Part shown: one piece after another, positions 16,785-25,165 of the stretch | How positions within the stretch are numbered: the stretch's first letter is position 1 | Layout: each line of letters opens with the position of its first letter | Assembly: GCA_018823175.1 (NCBI GenBank) | Contig: JAHJIY010000007.1 | Span: 1-32,724 of the forward strand | Length of the DNA stretch: 32,724 nucleotides | DNA from: Pseudomonadota bacterium | GTDB taxonomy: Bacteria; Desulfobacterota; Desulfobulbia; Desulfobulbales; JAHJIY01 | Direction: 5' to 3' | Program-made: the position numbers and the translations under genes | Notes under the pieces: generated by a model | Database searches by the model: none | The model's input: only the letters and a program-made list of their open reading frames with translations | What the model was told of the DNA's origin: nothing

Positions 16785-16970
16785 AATTACGAATTATGAA
16801 TTATGAATTATGAATTACGAATTACGAATTATGAATTACGAATTACGAATTGAATGATGCTCTCTGATCAGATACCTGCCGTAAATTTCTAATTCGTATT
16901 TTATAGATTCGAAATTTTTATAGAGATGAGTACCTGAATTCGTAATTCATAATTTACAGATTCGTAATTC
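16785..16970 (+). repeat. Heptad palindrome repeat, copy A
   Basis: Nine consecutive 7-mers AATTACG or AATTATG run from 16785 to 16847. A core with GAATGATG and CTGATCAGATACCT follows, then complementary arms containing AATTCGTATT, AATTCGTAATTC and ATTCGTAATT (to 16970). The arms can pair with the heptads to form a long AT-rich hairpin. It is the largest copy and lies just before the ribosome binding site of receptor 1. Confidence 0.85.
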
Positions 16971-16989
16971 TCTTCTGGGGAGAAATGTC

Positions 16990-19173
16990 ATGGTTGTACG
17001 AAAAGATATTTGGTTGGTCTTGTTGGGGTTGTTCCTGCTGTTGCCGCTGACCTCCCAGGCTGGGGAGATTGAAGAGGATGACTCGGAGGCAATAACTTCC
17101 CTGCTGGAGATGGATCTTGAACAGTTGACCGAGCTGGAGGTTGAGCTTGCTACCGGCACCTCAAAGCCAATCAACCTTGCCCCGGCGGTTGCCTCGGTGA
17201 TTACCGCCGAACAGATCGAGCAACTGGGGGCCAGATCGATCCAGGAAGTCCTGGAGATGGTGCCGGGTCTCCATGTTACTCCCTCCTCTAAAAATGCCAT
17301 GAGCCCCACTTACTCCATCCGCGGAATCCAGACCAGTGTCAACCCGCAGGTCCTGATCTTACAAGATGGGGTGCCGATCTCGGCTGCATATTATGGTTCC
17401 CGACCATCTTTTCGGCAACCGGTGGCCAATATTTTACGGATCGAGGTGGTCCGTGGTCCCGGCTCTGCTGTCCACGGCGCCGATGCCTTTGCCGGTGTGA
17501 TCAATATTATTACCAAGGATGGTCAGGCGATCAACGGCTCCCATTTCGGGGCGCGGGCTGGTTCCTTCGACAGCTATGACGCCTGGCTCCAGCACGGAAA
17601 AACATATGCCGGCTGGGATCTGGGCCTTAATCTGGAATATCAGGAAAGTCGCGGTGATCATGAGCGGGTCCTTGACGCGGATTTACAGACCGCCCTTGAT
17701 GCTCCTCCTCCGGCCGGATTCGGCACCAGCGCCTCTTTGGCCCCGGGCGCTTTAGACACCAGCTATCAGACCATCAACAGCCAGCTCAGTCTGGCCAAGG
17801 GTAATTGGACCATGCGCCTGTGGGGTATGCACCAGGATGACGGGGGGGTTGACGGGGTGACTCAGACCCTGGGAGATAACAACGTGGAAACCGAGCAAGT
17901 CGTGGCGTCCCTGAACTATGACAACCAAGAACTGTTGAATGATTTGGACCTCAAAATCAGAGTCCATTACAATTATTATAAACAGGAATCCGCTTTGCAG
18001 CTCTTTCCGGCCGGCTCTGTGCTGATGCTGGGCGCCGATGGCAATATCAACTTTGTAACTCCAACCAGCATGGCCACCTTCACCGATGGCGTCTATGGAA
18101 CCCCGGTGCAGATTGATCATCAGCTTGGCCTTGAACTGACTACGCTGTATGAGGGTTTTGCGCAAAACCTTTGGCGGTTCGGGGTCGGCTATACAAATAT
18201 TAAAGAAGAGACCGAGGAATATAAGAACTTCGGCCCGGGAACCTCGGCCGAAAATCTGACGGCCCTGCCCACTCTTAATGTCATTGACGGCACCCTCTAT
18301 GATTTAACCGGCACCGAAGATATCTATATGGAAGATCAGGAGCGCAGCCTCTGGTTTCTATCGGTTCAGGATGAATGGGCCTTCACCCGGGGCTGGGAGT
18401 TGACCGCCGGGTTGCGCTACGATCACTACTCTGATTTTGGTGATACCGTCAACCCGCGGGCCGCCCTGGTCTGGGAAACCCGTTATGACCTGACCACCAA
18501 ACTGATGTATGGTCGGGCCTTCCGGCCGCCCTCCTTTACCGAATTGTATGCCCAGAATAACCCGGCCAACAAAGGTAATACGGATCTTAAGCCGGAAACC
18601 ATCGAGACGGTGGAATTGGCCTTTGATTATCAGCCCACCACGAATCTGCGGACCGGATTGAATCTGTTTGTCTATGAGATCGACGATCTTATCGAATTGG
18701 TCCAGGACCAGGGGCAAACCACCGCGATTGCCCAAAACCACAAAAATCAAGAGGGTCGGGGATTTGAACTGGAGCTGGACTGGCTGACTACCGACACCCT
18801 GCGCCTTCGGAGCAATTTTGCTTATCAGCGCTCGAAAGACAAGGAGACGGGAGAGGTCGTTCCCGATGCTCCGGAGATGCAGTTCTATGCCGGCGCAAAT
18901 TGGAAATTCCTGCCGAAGTGGTCCTTTGACAGCCAGTATTACTGGGTCGGCAAACGGCACCGGGCCAGCGGTGACACCCGACCGGACATCAAGGATAATG
19001 ACATTGTCAATCTGATTCTGCGCCGGAAGAATATCGCCAAATACTGGGAGGCAGCCTTGGCGGTCAGAAATCTTTTTGATGAAGATGTCCGTGAACCGAG
19101 CTTGAGTTCAATTCCCAACGATTACCCCATGGAGAGTCGGTCGGTGTGGGCGGAGCTCAGGGCCTCTTTTTAA
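16990..19173 (+). CDS. TonB-dependent outer-membrane receptor 1
   Basis: A 727-residue outer-membrane beta barrel. The signal peptide ends near residue 24 (TSQA/GE). A short acidic linker with SLLEMDLEQLTELEVELATG leads to the plug (about 58-178), with APAVASVITAEQI, VPGLHV, SIRGI and VRGPGSAVHGADAFAGVINIITKDG. The barrel ends in Phe (WAELRASF), as needed for barrel assembly. There is no extra N-terminal STN signalling domain. Barrel motifs such as LTAGLRYDHYSDFG, KLMYGRAFRPPSFTELY and LKPETIETVELAFDY are typical. The substrate is not evident. GGGGAG precedes the ATG. It is closely related to receptor 2 next to it. The YfiR and kinase genes downstream suggest a sensory use or shared regulation. 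Confidence 0.92.
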   Translation: MVVRKDIWLVLLGLFLLLPLTSQAGEIEEDDSEAITSLLEMDLEQLTELEVELATGTSKPINLAPAVASVITAEQIEQLGARSIQEVLEMVPGLHVTPSSKNAMSPTYSIRGIQTSVNPQVLILQDGVPISAAYYGSRPSFRQPVANILRIEVVRGPGSAVHGADAFAGVINIITKDGQAINGSHFGARAGSFDSYDAWLQHGKTYAGWDLGLNLEYQESRGDHERVLDADLQTALDAPPPAGFGTSASLAPGALDTSYQTINSQLSLAKGNWTMRLWGMHQDDGGVDGVTQTLGDNNVETEQVVASLNYDNQELLNDLDLKIRVHYNYYKQESALQLFPAGSVLMLGADGNINFVTPTSMATFTDGVYGTPVQIDHQLGLELTTLYEGFAQNLWRFGVGYTNIKEETEEYKNFGPGTSAENLTALPTLNVIDGTLYDLTGTEDIYMEDQERSLWFLSVQDEWAFTRGWELTAGLRYDHYSDFGDTVNPRAALVWETRYDLTTKLMYGRAFRPPSFTELYAQNNPANKGNTDLKPETIETVELAFDYQPTTNLRTGLNLFVYEIDDLIELVQDQGQTTAIAQNHKNQEGRGFELELDWLTTDTLRLRSNFAYQRSKDKETGEVVPDAPEMQFYAGANWKFLPKWSFDSQYYWVGKRHRASGDTRPDIKDNDIVNLILRRKNIAKYWEAALAVRNLFDEDVREPSLSSIPNDYPMESRSVWAELRASF

Positions 19174-19269
19174 TTATGAATTACGAATTATGAATTACGA
19201 ATTGAAGGATTAACTGTGATCAGATATGTTCCGTAAACTCTTGATTCGTAATTTTTAGATTCGTCATTA
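19172..19269 (+). repeat. Heptad palindrome repeat, copy B
   Basis: Four heptads (AATTATG/AATTACG alternating) run from 19172 to 19199, then a core GAATTGAAGGATTAACTG and GATCAGATATG, then the arms GATTCGTAATTTTTAG and ATTCGTCATTAT. The first heptad overlaps the last two bases of the TAA stop of receptor 1 (19171-19173). Confidence 0.85.
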
Positions 19270-19301
19270 TCTAGGATTTAAGGTTTTCTGGGGAGAAAAG
19301 G

Positions 19302-21380
19302 ATGAACGCAAGGAAATGTCTGATTGTTGTCATCTTGCTGGGTTTCTGCTCTGTTCCGCTGGTTGCCTGGGCCGGGGAGATGGCAGGAGACGAGACAGAG
19401 GCCATGGCTTCCCTGCTGGAGATGGACCTTGAACAGCTGACCGGTCTGGAGGTCTCACTGGCTACCGGCTCATTAAAGCCGTTAAGGCTGGCGCCGGCGG
19501 TGGCCTCGGTCATTACCGCCGAAGATATTGAGAAGATGGGCGCTGCCACCCTCGATGATGTGTTGCAGACGGTGCCGGGCCTTTATGCCGCCCCCTCGGG
19601 ATTTAATATCTTCTCCTCCATCTGGTCGATCAGAGGGGTCAGGACCAGTAACAATCCCCACGTCTTACTGCTGATTAATGGCGTGCCCCTGACCCAAGTG
19701 ATAGATGGTCGTCGGGCCCAGACCTACCATATGCAGGTGGCGATGATCTCGCGGGTGGAGGTGGTGCGTGGCCCCGGTTCTGCGGTGCATGGGGCCGATG
19801 CCTTTGCCGGCACGGTGAATGTTATTACCAAGGATGGCCAGGAGGTTGACGGGACCAAAGCCGGCCTTCGTTACGGCTCCTTTGAGACCTCTGATGGTTG
19901 GCTCCAGCATGGTTCGACCTATGGCGGTTGGGATATCGTCGGCGGGCTTGAGGGGCGGAAAACCGCAGGGGATGACGAGCGGATTGTCGAGCAGGACCGG
20001 TTGGGCAGCGGCGCCCCCTCCTTGGCCCCCGGCCCGCTGGACACTCGTTCCCAGCAGGTAGATGCCCATCTCGGCTTTAATAAGGACAATCGGTGGATTG
20101 CCAGATTCTACGGTGTCCTGCTCGAAGATAATGCCATGGGGCCCGGGGGTACCCAGACTCTCAATTATGACAGCTTTGTCGATGGCCGTCAGCTCTTGGC
20201 CGACTTGAGTTACCACAACAATGAATTGGTCTCGGACTGGGACCTCTCCCTCCAGGCCACCTATTTTTATTCATATTTTGATAATGATTTCCAGCTCTTT
20301 CCGGCTGAATATCTCAATATGCGCGGCAACCCAATTGCCACGACGCAAACCAGCAGCCTGGAAGCGGTTGGTCTTTATCACGGGGTGAGTAGTCACCTGC
20401 TTCGTTTTGCCGCCGGCCTCAAGTATAGCGACGTCGAGACCGATGAATACCGAAACTTTCCGCCCGGGGTTACCGACCCTTACGGCCAAATGATCCATTC
20501 GCAAGATTCGCCCTATATTTACATGAAAGATCAATATCGGAGTCTTTGGCACGTTTCGCTGCAGGATGAGTGGTCTTTAATTAAGGGCTGGGAACTGACC
20601 GCCGGGCTCCGTTATGACGATTATTCCGATTTTGGCGCTACCACAAATCCCAGGGTTGCCCTGGTCTGGGAGGCCCGCTATGACCTGACCACCAAATTAA
20701 TGTATGGCCGGGCCTTCCGCCCGCCGGCTTTTAATGAGATGTATATTAACTACAACCCGTCGGTGGTCGGAAATTCGGCGATCACCCCGGAGACCATTGA
20801 TACCTACGAATTGGCCTTTGATTACCAGCCAGCCCGGAATTTGCGGACCGTCGTCAGTGTGTTTTATTTTGAGATTGATGGTTTGATTGAGCTGGGCGGC
20901 ACCCCTGTGGCCTATGATAATCGGCGGGACCAAAAGGGCCATGGTTTTGAACTTGAGGTGCAATGGCAGGCCTTTGCCGAGCTGAAATTAAGCGGCAACC
21001 TGTCCAACCAACGATCGGAGGACATGGATACCGGCGAGCAGACCCCGGACACCCCTGAGTGGCAGGCTTATCTGACCGGGAATTGGCTATTTATGCCCCA
21101 ATGGTCTCTGGATGGGCAGGTTTATCTGATCAGCACCAGACATCGAGCCGCTGATGATCCACGAGAAGATATCGATGACTATGAAATGGTCAACTTGACG
21201 ATTCGGCGCAAGAATATCTTCAAACACTGGGACATGGCCCTGGCCGTCAGAAATGTTTTTGACCAGGACATTCGTGAACCCAGCCCTTATGATCCGGCAG
21301 CCCCTGACGGCGCTTATATCCCCAACGACTATCCGATGGAAGGCCGGGCGGTTTGGGCCGAGCTCAGGGCCTCTTTTTAA
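19302..21380 (+). CDS. TonB-dependent outer-membrane receptor 2
   Basis: A 692-residue paralogue of receptor 1 with the same plan: signal peptide to about residue 24 (VAWA/GE), linker SLLEMDLEQLTGLEVSLATG, plug with APAVASVITAEDI and VRGPGSAVHGADAFAGTVNVITKDG, barrel motifs LTAGLRYDDYSDFG and KLMYGRAFRPPAFNEMY, and the identical C-terminus WAELRASF. The differences lie mainly in barrel loops (for example residues about 60-140 and 215-260 compared with receptor 1), so ligand choice may differ. The leader before the ATG (TTCTGGGGAGAAA) is the same as that of receptor 1, which points to tandem duplication of leader plus gene. No STN domain. Confidence 0.92.
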   Translation: MNARKCLIVVILLGFCSVPLVAWAGEMAGDETEAMASLLEMDLEQLTGLEVSLATGSLKPLRLAPAVASVITAEDIEKMGAATLDDVLQTVPGLYAAPSGFNIFSSIWSIRGVRTSNNPHVLLLINGVPLTQVIDGRRAQTYHMQVAMISRVEVVRGPGSAVHGADAFAGTVNVITKDGQEVDGTKAGLRYGSFETSDGWLQHGSTYGGWDIVGGLEGRKTAGDDERIVEQDRLGSGAPSLAPGPLDTRSQQVDAHLGFNKDNRWIARFYGVLLEDNAMGPGGTQTLNYDSFVDGRQLLADLSYHNNELVSDWDLSLQATYFYSYFDNDFQLFPAEYLNMRGNPIATTQTSSLEAVGLYHGVSSHLLRFAAGLKYSDVETDEYRNFPPGVTDPYGQMIHSQDSPYIYMKDQYRSLWHVSLQDEWSLIKGWELTAGLRYDDYSDFGATTNPRVALVWEARYDLTTKLMYGRAFRPPAFNEMYINYNPSVVGNSAITPETIDTYELAFDYQPARNLRTVVSVFYFEIDGLIELGGTPVAYDNRRDQKGHGFELEVQWQAFAELKLSGNLSNQRSEDMDTGEQTPDTPEWQAYLTGNWLFMPQWSLDGQVYLISTRHRAADDPREDIDDYEMVNLTIRRKNIFKHWDMALAVRNVFDQDIREPSPYDPAAPDGAYIPNDYPMEGRAVWAELRASF

Positions 21381-21477
21381 TTACGAATTACGAATTATCA
21401 ATAATGAATTGAAGGTTGATAGCTGATCAGTTATTTATATGATGATTCGTAATTTGTAATTCTCAGATTCGTAATTA
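21379..21477 (+). repeat. Heptad palindrome repeat, copy C
   Basis: AATTACG at 21379-21385 and 21386-21392, then a degenerate unit, then GAATTGAAGGTTGATAG and CTGATCAGTTAT. The right arms are ATTCGTAATTTGTAATTC and GATTCGTAATTAT. The first unit overlaps the TAA stop of receptor 2 (21378-21380). Left and right arms pair over about 17 bases with one mismatch. Confidence 0.85.
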
Positions 21478-21485
21478 TCCCAACG

Positions 21486-22169
21486 GTGGTTAGTATTAAA
21501 TCTCTTTGCTTAAAGAAAACGGTTGAAGAACAATTAACCCCCAGCATGCCCGATTGTCAGACAAACCTGGGTTCATGGCGTTGGGGTTTTGTTTTTTGGC
21601 TGGTCCTGATTTGTCTCCCCTTCGGCACCTCACTGGCCGGGTTGTCTTTTGGTGTCGTTTCTCCGGCTGAGGCCCAATACAACACGCAGGTTCCTCACGA
21701 GTATGAACTAAAGGCTATCTACCTTTATAATTTTCTCAATTTTGTCTACTGGCCGGAAGAGAGATGCGGCAAGTCTGAGGGCAAAGCCAGGGAAATTGCG
21801 GTGATCGGCCACTCCCCTTTTGGCAACGCGTTAAAAGCGCTGCAGGATAAACTCGATAAATCCCAAAAACAACCCCTGTCGATCATTTACTATGGTTCCT
21901 ATCGGGAAGGGATGGATCTGTCCGGCTGCAGGTTACTGTTTGTTTGTGATTCGGAAAAAGAAAATTTCGACAAGATTATCGCCAGTGTTCAAGGCTCACC
22001 GGTTTTGACCGTGGCCGATTCCGAACAATTTATTGAGGCGGGTGGGATGATCACCTTGATCTCCCGTCAGAATAAGGTGCGCTGGGCCATTAACCGCAGT
22101 CATCTGCCCCTGGCCGGTCTGCGGATGAGCGCCAAGCTGCTTGATATCGCAGTTGAGGTGGTTGAGTGA
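21486..22169 (+). CDS. YfiR-family (DUF4154) periplasmic regulator
   Basis: Up to 227 residues from the GTG at 21486. A hydrophobic segment at about 32-52 and a signal-peptidase-like AEA near 61-63 imply export to the periplasm. The mature start has the YfiR family signature HEYELKAIYLYNFLNFVYWP (71-90), and later IAVIGHSPFGNAL, GCRLLFVCDSE and GGMITLISRQNKVRWAIN, all characteristic. In Pseudomonas, YfiR is the periplasmic repressor of YfiN, whose sensory domain is CHASE8; a CHASE8-like kinase is encoded at 22740, so this protein probably controls that kinase. The start is uncertain: no strong ribosome site precedes 21486, and an ATG at 21546 is an alternative. Confidence 0.85.
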   Translation: MVSIKSLCLKKTVEEQLTPSMPDCQTNLGSWRWGFVFWLVLICLPFGTSLAGLSFGVVSPAEAQYNTQVPHEYELKAIYLYNFLNFVYWPEERCGKSEGKAREIAVIGHSPFGNALKALQDKLDKSQKQPLSIIYYGSYREGMDLSGCRLLFVCDSEKENFDKIIASVQGSPVLTVADSEQFIEAGGMITLISRQNKVRWAINRSHLPLAGLRMSAKLLDIAVEVVE

Positions 22170-22266
22170 GAATTAAGAATTAAAAATGAGGAATTACGAA
22201 TTGAAGGATGTTTCTGATTTGACAAGTACCTTAAATTCGTCATTCGTAATTCTCACATTCGTAATT
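22170..22266 (+). repeat. Heptad palindrome repeat, copy D (left direct repeat of the four-helix-bundle cassette)
   Basis: The core 22188-22251 is 64 bases containing GAGGAATTACGAATTGAAGG, TTTCTGATTTGACAAGTACC and the arm ATTCGTCATTCGTAATT; CACATTCGTAATT extends it to 22266. It matches copy E (22645-22708) at 61 of 64 positions. It begins right after the TGA of the YfiR gene. Confidence 0.85.
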
Positions 22267-22277
22267 GCAAAGGTTAT

Positions 22278-22646
22278 ATGAAAGAGAATGTTGTTCAGGA
22301 AAAAAGTTATGCTTTTGCTTTACGGATCGTGAAGCTGTATCGCTGGTTGGGTGAGAAAAAGAAAGAGTTTGTGTTGGCAAAGCAAATTCTTCGTTCCGGT
22401 ACATCTATTGGGGCGAATGTGGAGGAGGCTATTGGTGGTCAGTCCGATAAAGATTTTCGCTCAAAGATGGTCATTGCCTACAAGGAATCAAGGGAAACAC
22501 ATTATTGGTTGCGTCTACTCCATGACTCTGAATTTATTGATGATATCGCTTATCAGTCGCTGATATTAGATTGTGAGGAATTGTTGAAAATTATTGGTTC
22601 AATTACAAAAACAATGCGGGAAAAAATAATTAACAATTACGAATGA
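22278..22646 (+). CDS. Four-helix-bundle protein (23S rRNA intervening-sequence protein family)
   Basis: A 122-residue protein with the family pattern: SYAFALRIVKLYRWL in helix 1, then KILRSGTSIGANVEEA-like sequence (ILRSGTSIGANVEEAIGGQS, residues 37-56), FRSKMVIAYKESRETHYWLRLLHDS in helix 3 and LILDCEELLKIIGSITKTMRE in helix 4. The family (PF05635) was first seen in insertions in 23S rRNA and also occurs at many other loci; its function is unsettled. AAAGG precedes the ATG. Bases are visibly more AT-rich than in the flanking genes. The last codons and the TGA stop are supplied by repeat copy E. It sits between two 64-bp direct repeats, so it looks like an inserted cassette. Confidence 0.93.
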   Translation: MKENVVQEKSYAFALRIVKLYRWLGEKKKEFVLAKQILRSGTSIGANVEEAIGGQSDKDFRSKMVIAYKESRETHYWLRLLHDSEFIDDIAYQSLILDCEELLKIIGSITKTMREKIINNYE

Positions 22647-22739
22647 GGAATTACGAGTTGAAGGATGTTTCTGATTTGATAAGTACCTTAAATTCGTAAT
22701 TCGTAATTACCAGATTCAAAATTATAACTATTTGTAATT
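22645..22739 (+). repeat. Heptad palindrome repeat, copy E (right direct repeat of the cassette)
   Basis: The core 22645-22708 repeats copy D with three changes (A to G, C to T, C to A). It starts inside the stop codon of the four-helix-bundle gene (22644-22646). Degenerate arms (CAGATTCAAAATTATAAC and TTTGTAATT) reach the kinase start at 22740, leaving no room for a normal ribosome binding site. Confidence 0.85.
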
Positions 22740-24953
22740 ATGATTAAATTCCAAGACCTGACCATCAGAAAAAAATTGACCCTTATCTTGATGGGCACCA
22801 GTACGTTTGCTGTGCTGTTGGCCTGCTTTGCCTTTTACTATCTGACCATTAACTATTATCAGCAATTTTATCGTAATGAATTGACCAGTCTGGCCAAGGT
22901 GGTTGGTTTCAATAGTCAGGCGGCGCTTGCTTTTGCCATTCCGGAAGACGCGGAGAAAGTCCTGGCCTCACTGGGTAATCATCCTTCAATTATCTCCGCC
23001 CGGATTACCGACAACACCGGTGAACTGTTCGCTCGCTACGGGGATTCTGATTCAGCCTCTGTTTCACCGGAAGAGGTCATGGTTATTTACCAGGATATCA
23101 TGGTGGACGGGAGTGTTATCGGGCAGGTTTCGTTGACCGATGATTTACGTAATATCCATGCTTTCAAGAAGATGGCGATGATCACCTTGTTTATTATTGT
23201 GGTTGTGGTGCTGGCTTTAAGTTTTCTGTTGGCTGCCAAGCTGCGCGAGCTTATTTCGCAACCTATTGCAGAATTGGCCGCATTGTCACAGCAGGTTTCC
23301 GGGAGCCAGGATTATACATTGCGGGCTGCCAGGCGCAGCGCTGATGAGATCGGTAATCTGGCCGAGGCTTTTAATGGGATGCTGGGCAAAATTGAGGAAA
23401 GGAACAAGGACCTGATCAAAAGTGAATATCGATTCCGTTCCCTGGTCAATCAGGCGGTAGACGCTTTTTTCCTTTACGATGTCGATGGCTGTTTGGTTGA
23501 TGTCAATGAACAGGCCTGTGACCTTCTTGGTTACAGCCGGGAGGAGTTGCTTAATCTGACCGTGGCCGACATTGATCTAGAGGTTGATAATCAACGATAT
23601 ATAGAAAAATTTTGGGACCATCTGCGGCCCGAAACACCAATTACCCTCGAAGGGGTACACCGGCGCAAGGATGGCGAGACTTTTCCGGTTGAATTACGGG
23701 TCGGTGTTCTTGAGCTTGATGACCAGAAATTTGTCATGTCTCTGGCCCGTGATATTACTGATCGGCTACAGGCGATTGAAGATAAACAGCAGATGGAGGC
23801 GCAGCTGCAGCAGGCCCAGAAAATGGAGTCGATCGGCACTCTGGCCGGCGGGATTGCCCATGATTTCAACAATATCCTGACTGCGGTTTTGGGGTATACC
23901 GAACTGGCGCTGATGAAGGTTGAGCCAGGTTCGGGAATTGCCGAGGATCTGAAAAGTGTTCATGCGGCGGGTCATCGGGCCCGGGAGTTGGTGGCCCAGA
24001 TCCTGACCTTCAGCCGCCGGCAGGCCCATGAAAAACAACCGCTGCAGATCTCTCTTGTTGTGAAAGAGGCCATGAAGCTCCTGCGTTCATCTATTCCGAC
24101 AACCATCGAGATTAGACAGGATATTGCCTCGGAGGGTATGATTCTGGCCGATCCAATCCAGATCCACCAGCTGGTCATGAATCTCTGTACTAACGCTTAC
24201 CATGCAATGTTGGAAACAGGTGGGTTGATGGCCGTTGCTTTGCGTGAGGTCACTATTGATCAGGGTGGCGTCAGGGGAATTGATTTACCGGCCGGCCGTT
24301 ATCTGAAATTTGAGGTAAGTGATACCGGTTGCGGGATGAATGAAGAGACCAGGGCCAAGATATTCGAACCATATTTTACGACCAAGGAAAAAGGCAAGGG
24401 GACCGGGCTTGGCCTGGCCGTGGTCCATGGGATTGTCAAGAGTCACCATGGCCGGATTTCCGTTTATAGTGAACCTGACCAGGGCACGACTTTTTGTGTT
24501 TATCTGCCGATGACTTCGGGAGAGGAAGATAACGGAACATCGCCGGTTGAAATTGTTGAAGCCAGAGGAGGAAATGAGCGGGTCATGGTGGTGGATGATG
24601 AACAATCCATTCGTTTGCTGACCGAAAAATTGCTGGTCGGCGCCGGTTATCAGGTTGATCTCTTTAATAACGGCAAAGAGGCCTGGGAGGCTTTTTCACA
24701 AGAACCGGAGGCCTGGGACTTGATTATTACCGACCAGACCATGCCGGGGTTGACCGGTGCCGGCCTGACCGAAAAGGTGATCAGTCAGCGGCCTGATTTT
24801 CCGGTCATCCTGTGCACCGGTTATAGTGAGATGATCAGCGCCGAAATCGCCCAGCAGATTGGGGTAGCTTCTTTCCTGCAGAAACCCCTATCAAAAAATG
24901 AGTTGCTCAGTAATGTCCGGAGGGTGTTGGATGAAAGGACCAGGAAGGGGTAG
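22740..24953 (+). CDS. Hybrid sensor histidine kinase: CHASE8-like, HAMP, PAS, HisKA, ATPase, receiver
   Basis: 737 residues. TM1 is at about 13-35. The periplasmic domain (about 36-142), with [31 protein letters not shown] and [13 protein letters not shown], has the CHASE8 pattern of YfiN. TM2 is at 146-166, HAMP about 168-222 and PAS about 228-343 ([16 protein letters not shown]...DITDR). HisKA follows with H374 in [12 protein letters not shown]. The ATPase domain (about 465-592) has [30 protein letters not shown] and [14 protein letters not shown]. The receiver (about 614-735) has the acceptor D665 in [10 protein letters not shown] and the Lys of LQKPLS. It should autophosphorylate and pass phosphate to its own receiver; the next partner is not in this window. 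No ribosome site is visible before the ATG. Confidence 0.92.
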   Translation: MIKFQDLTIRKKLTLILMGTSTFAVLLACFAFYYLTINYYQQFYRNELTSLAKVVGFNSQAALAFAIPEDAEKVLASLGNHPSIISARITDNTGELFARYGDSDSASVSPEEVMVIYQDIMVDGSVIGQVSLTDDLRNIHAFKKMAMITLFIIVVVVLALSFLLAAKLRELISQPIAELAALSQQVSGSQDYTLRAARRSADEIGNLAEAFNGMLGKIEERNKDLIKSEYRFRSLVNQAVDAFFLYDVDGCLVDVNEQACDLLGYSREELLNLTVADIDLEVDNQRYIEKFWDHLRPETPITLEGVHRRKDGETFPVELRVGVLELDDQKFVMSLARDITDRLQAIEDKQQMEAQLQQAQKMESIGTLAGGIAHDFNNILTAVLGYTELALMKVEPGSGIAEDLKSVHAAGHRARELVAQILTFSRRQAHEKQPLQISLVVKEAMKLLRSSIPTTIEIRQDIASEGMILADPIQIHQLVMNLCTNAYHAMLETGGLMAVALREVTIDQGGVRGIDLPAGRYLKFEVSDTGCGMNEETRAKIFEPYFTTKEKGKGTGLGLAVVHGIVKSHHGRISVYSEPDQGTTFCVYLPMTSGEEDNGTSPVEIVEARGGNERVMVVDDEQSIRLLTEKLLVGAGYQVDLFNNGKEAWEAFSQEPEAWDLIITDQTMPGLTGAGLTEKVISQRPDFPVILCTGYSEMISAEIAQQIGVASFLQKPLSKNELLSNVRRVLDERTRKG

Positions 24954-25111
24954 GTCCTGACCTTATTTCTATATTTCCTCTGCGGCCTATGTTATTTTTT
25001 TGGCGGAACACTTCATCTTCTTGAAGTAACATAATTATTCGTGTATATTATCTCTCCTTGCGTGAGCTCCCTGGTTATATTTCATAAGGGACTTGGGATG
25101 GTTTTTAACAG

Positions 25112-25140
25112 ACGGGCCAAGTTGTTTCGGGCCCGTTTTT
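25112..25140 (+). terminator. Rho-independent terminator after the hybrid kinase
   Basis: ACGGGCC (25112-25118) pairs with GGCCCGT (25130-25136), with an 11-base loop and a T run from 25136. It ends the receptor-YfiR-kinase row and lies only about 25 bases before the release factor 3 start. Confidence 0.78.
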
Positions 25141-25165
25141 ATTTTTGAGGTTTGAGGTCACTACT

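Noticed and set aside
18358..18960. 200-codon minus-strand frame antisense to receptor 1
   Set aside because: It lies within a well-supported receptor gene; composition reflects the antisense of its codons, and no family is recognisable.
22278..22646. Four-helix-bundle protein as the Avd of a diversity-generating retroelement
   Set aside because: No reverse transcriptase and no template/variable repeat pair are in the window; the motifs fit the 23S intervening-sequence family better.
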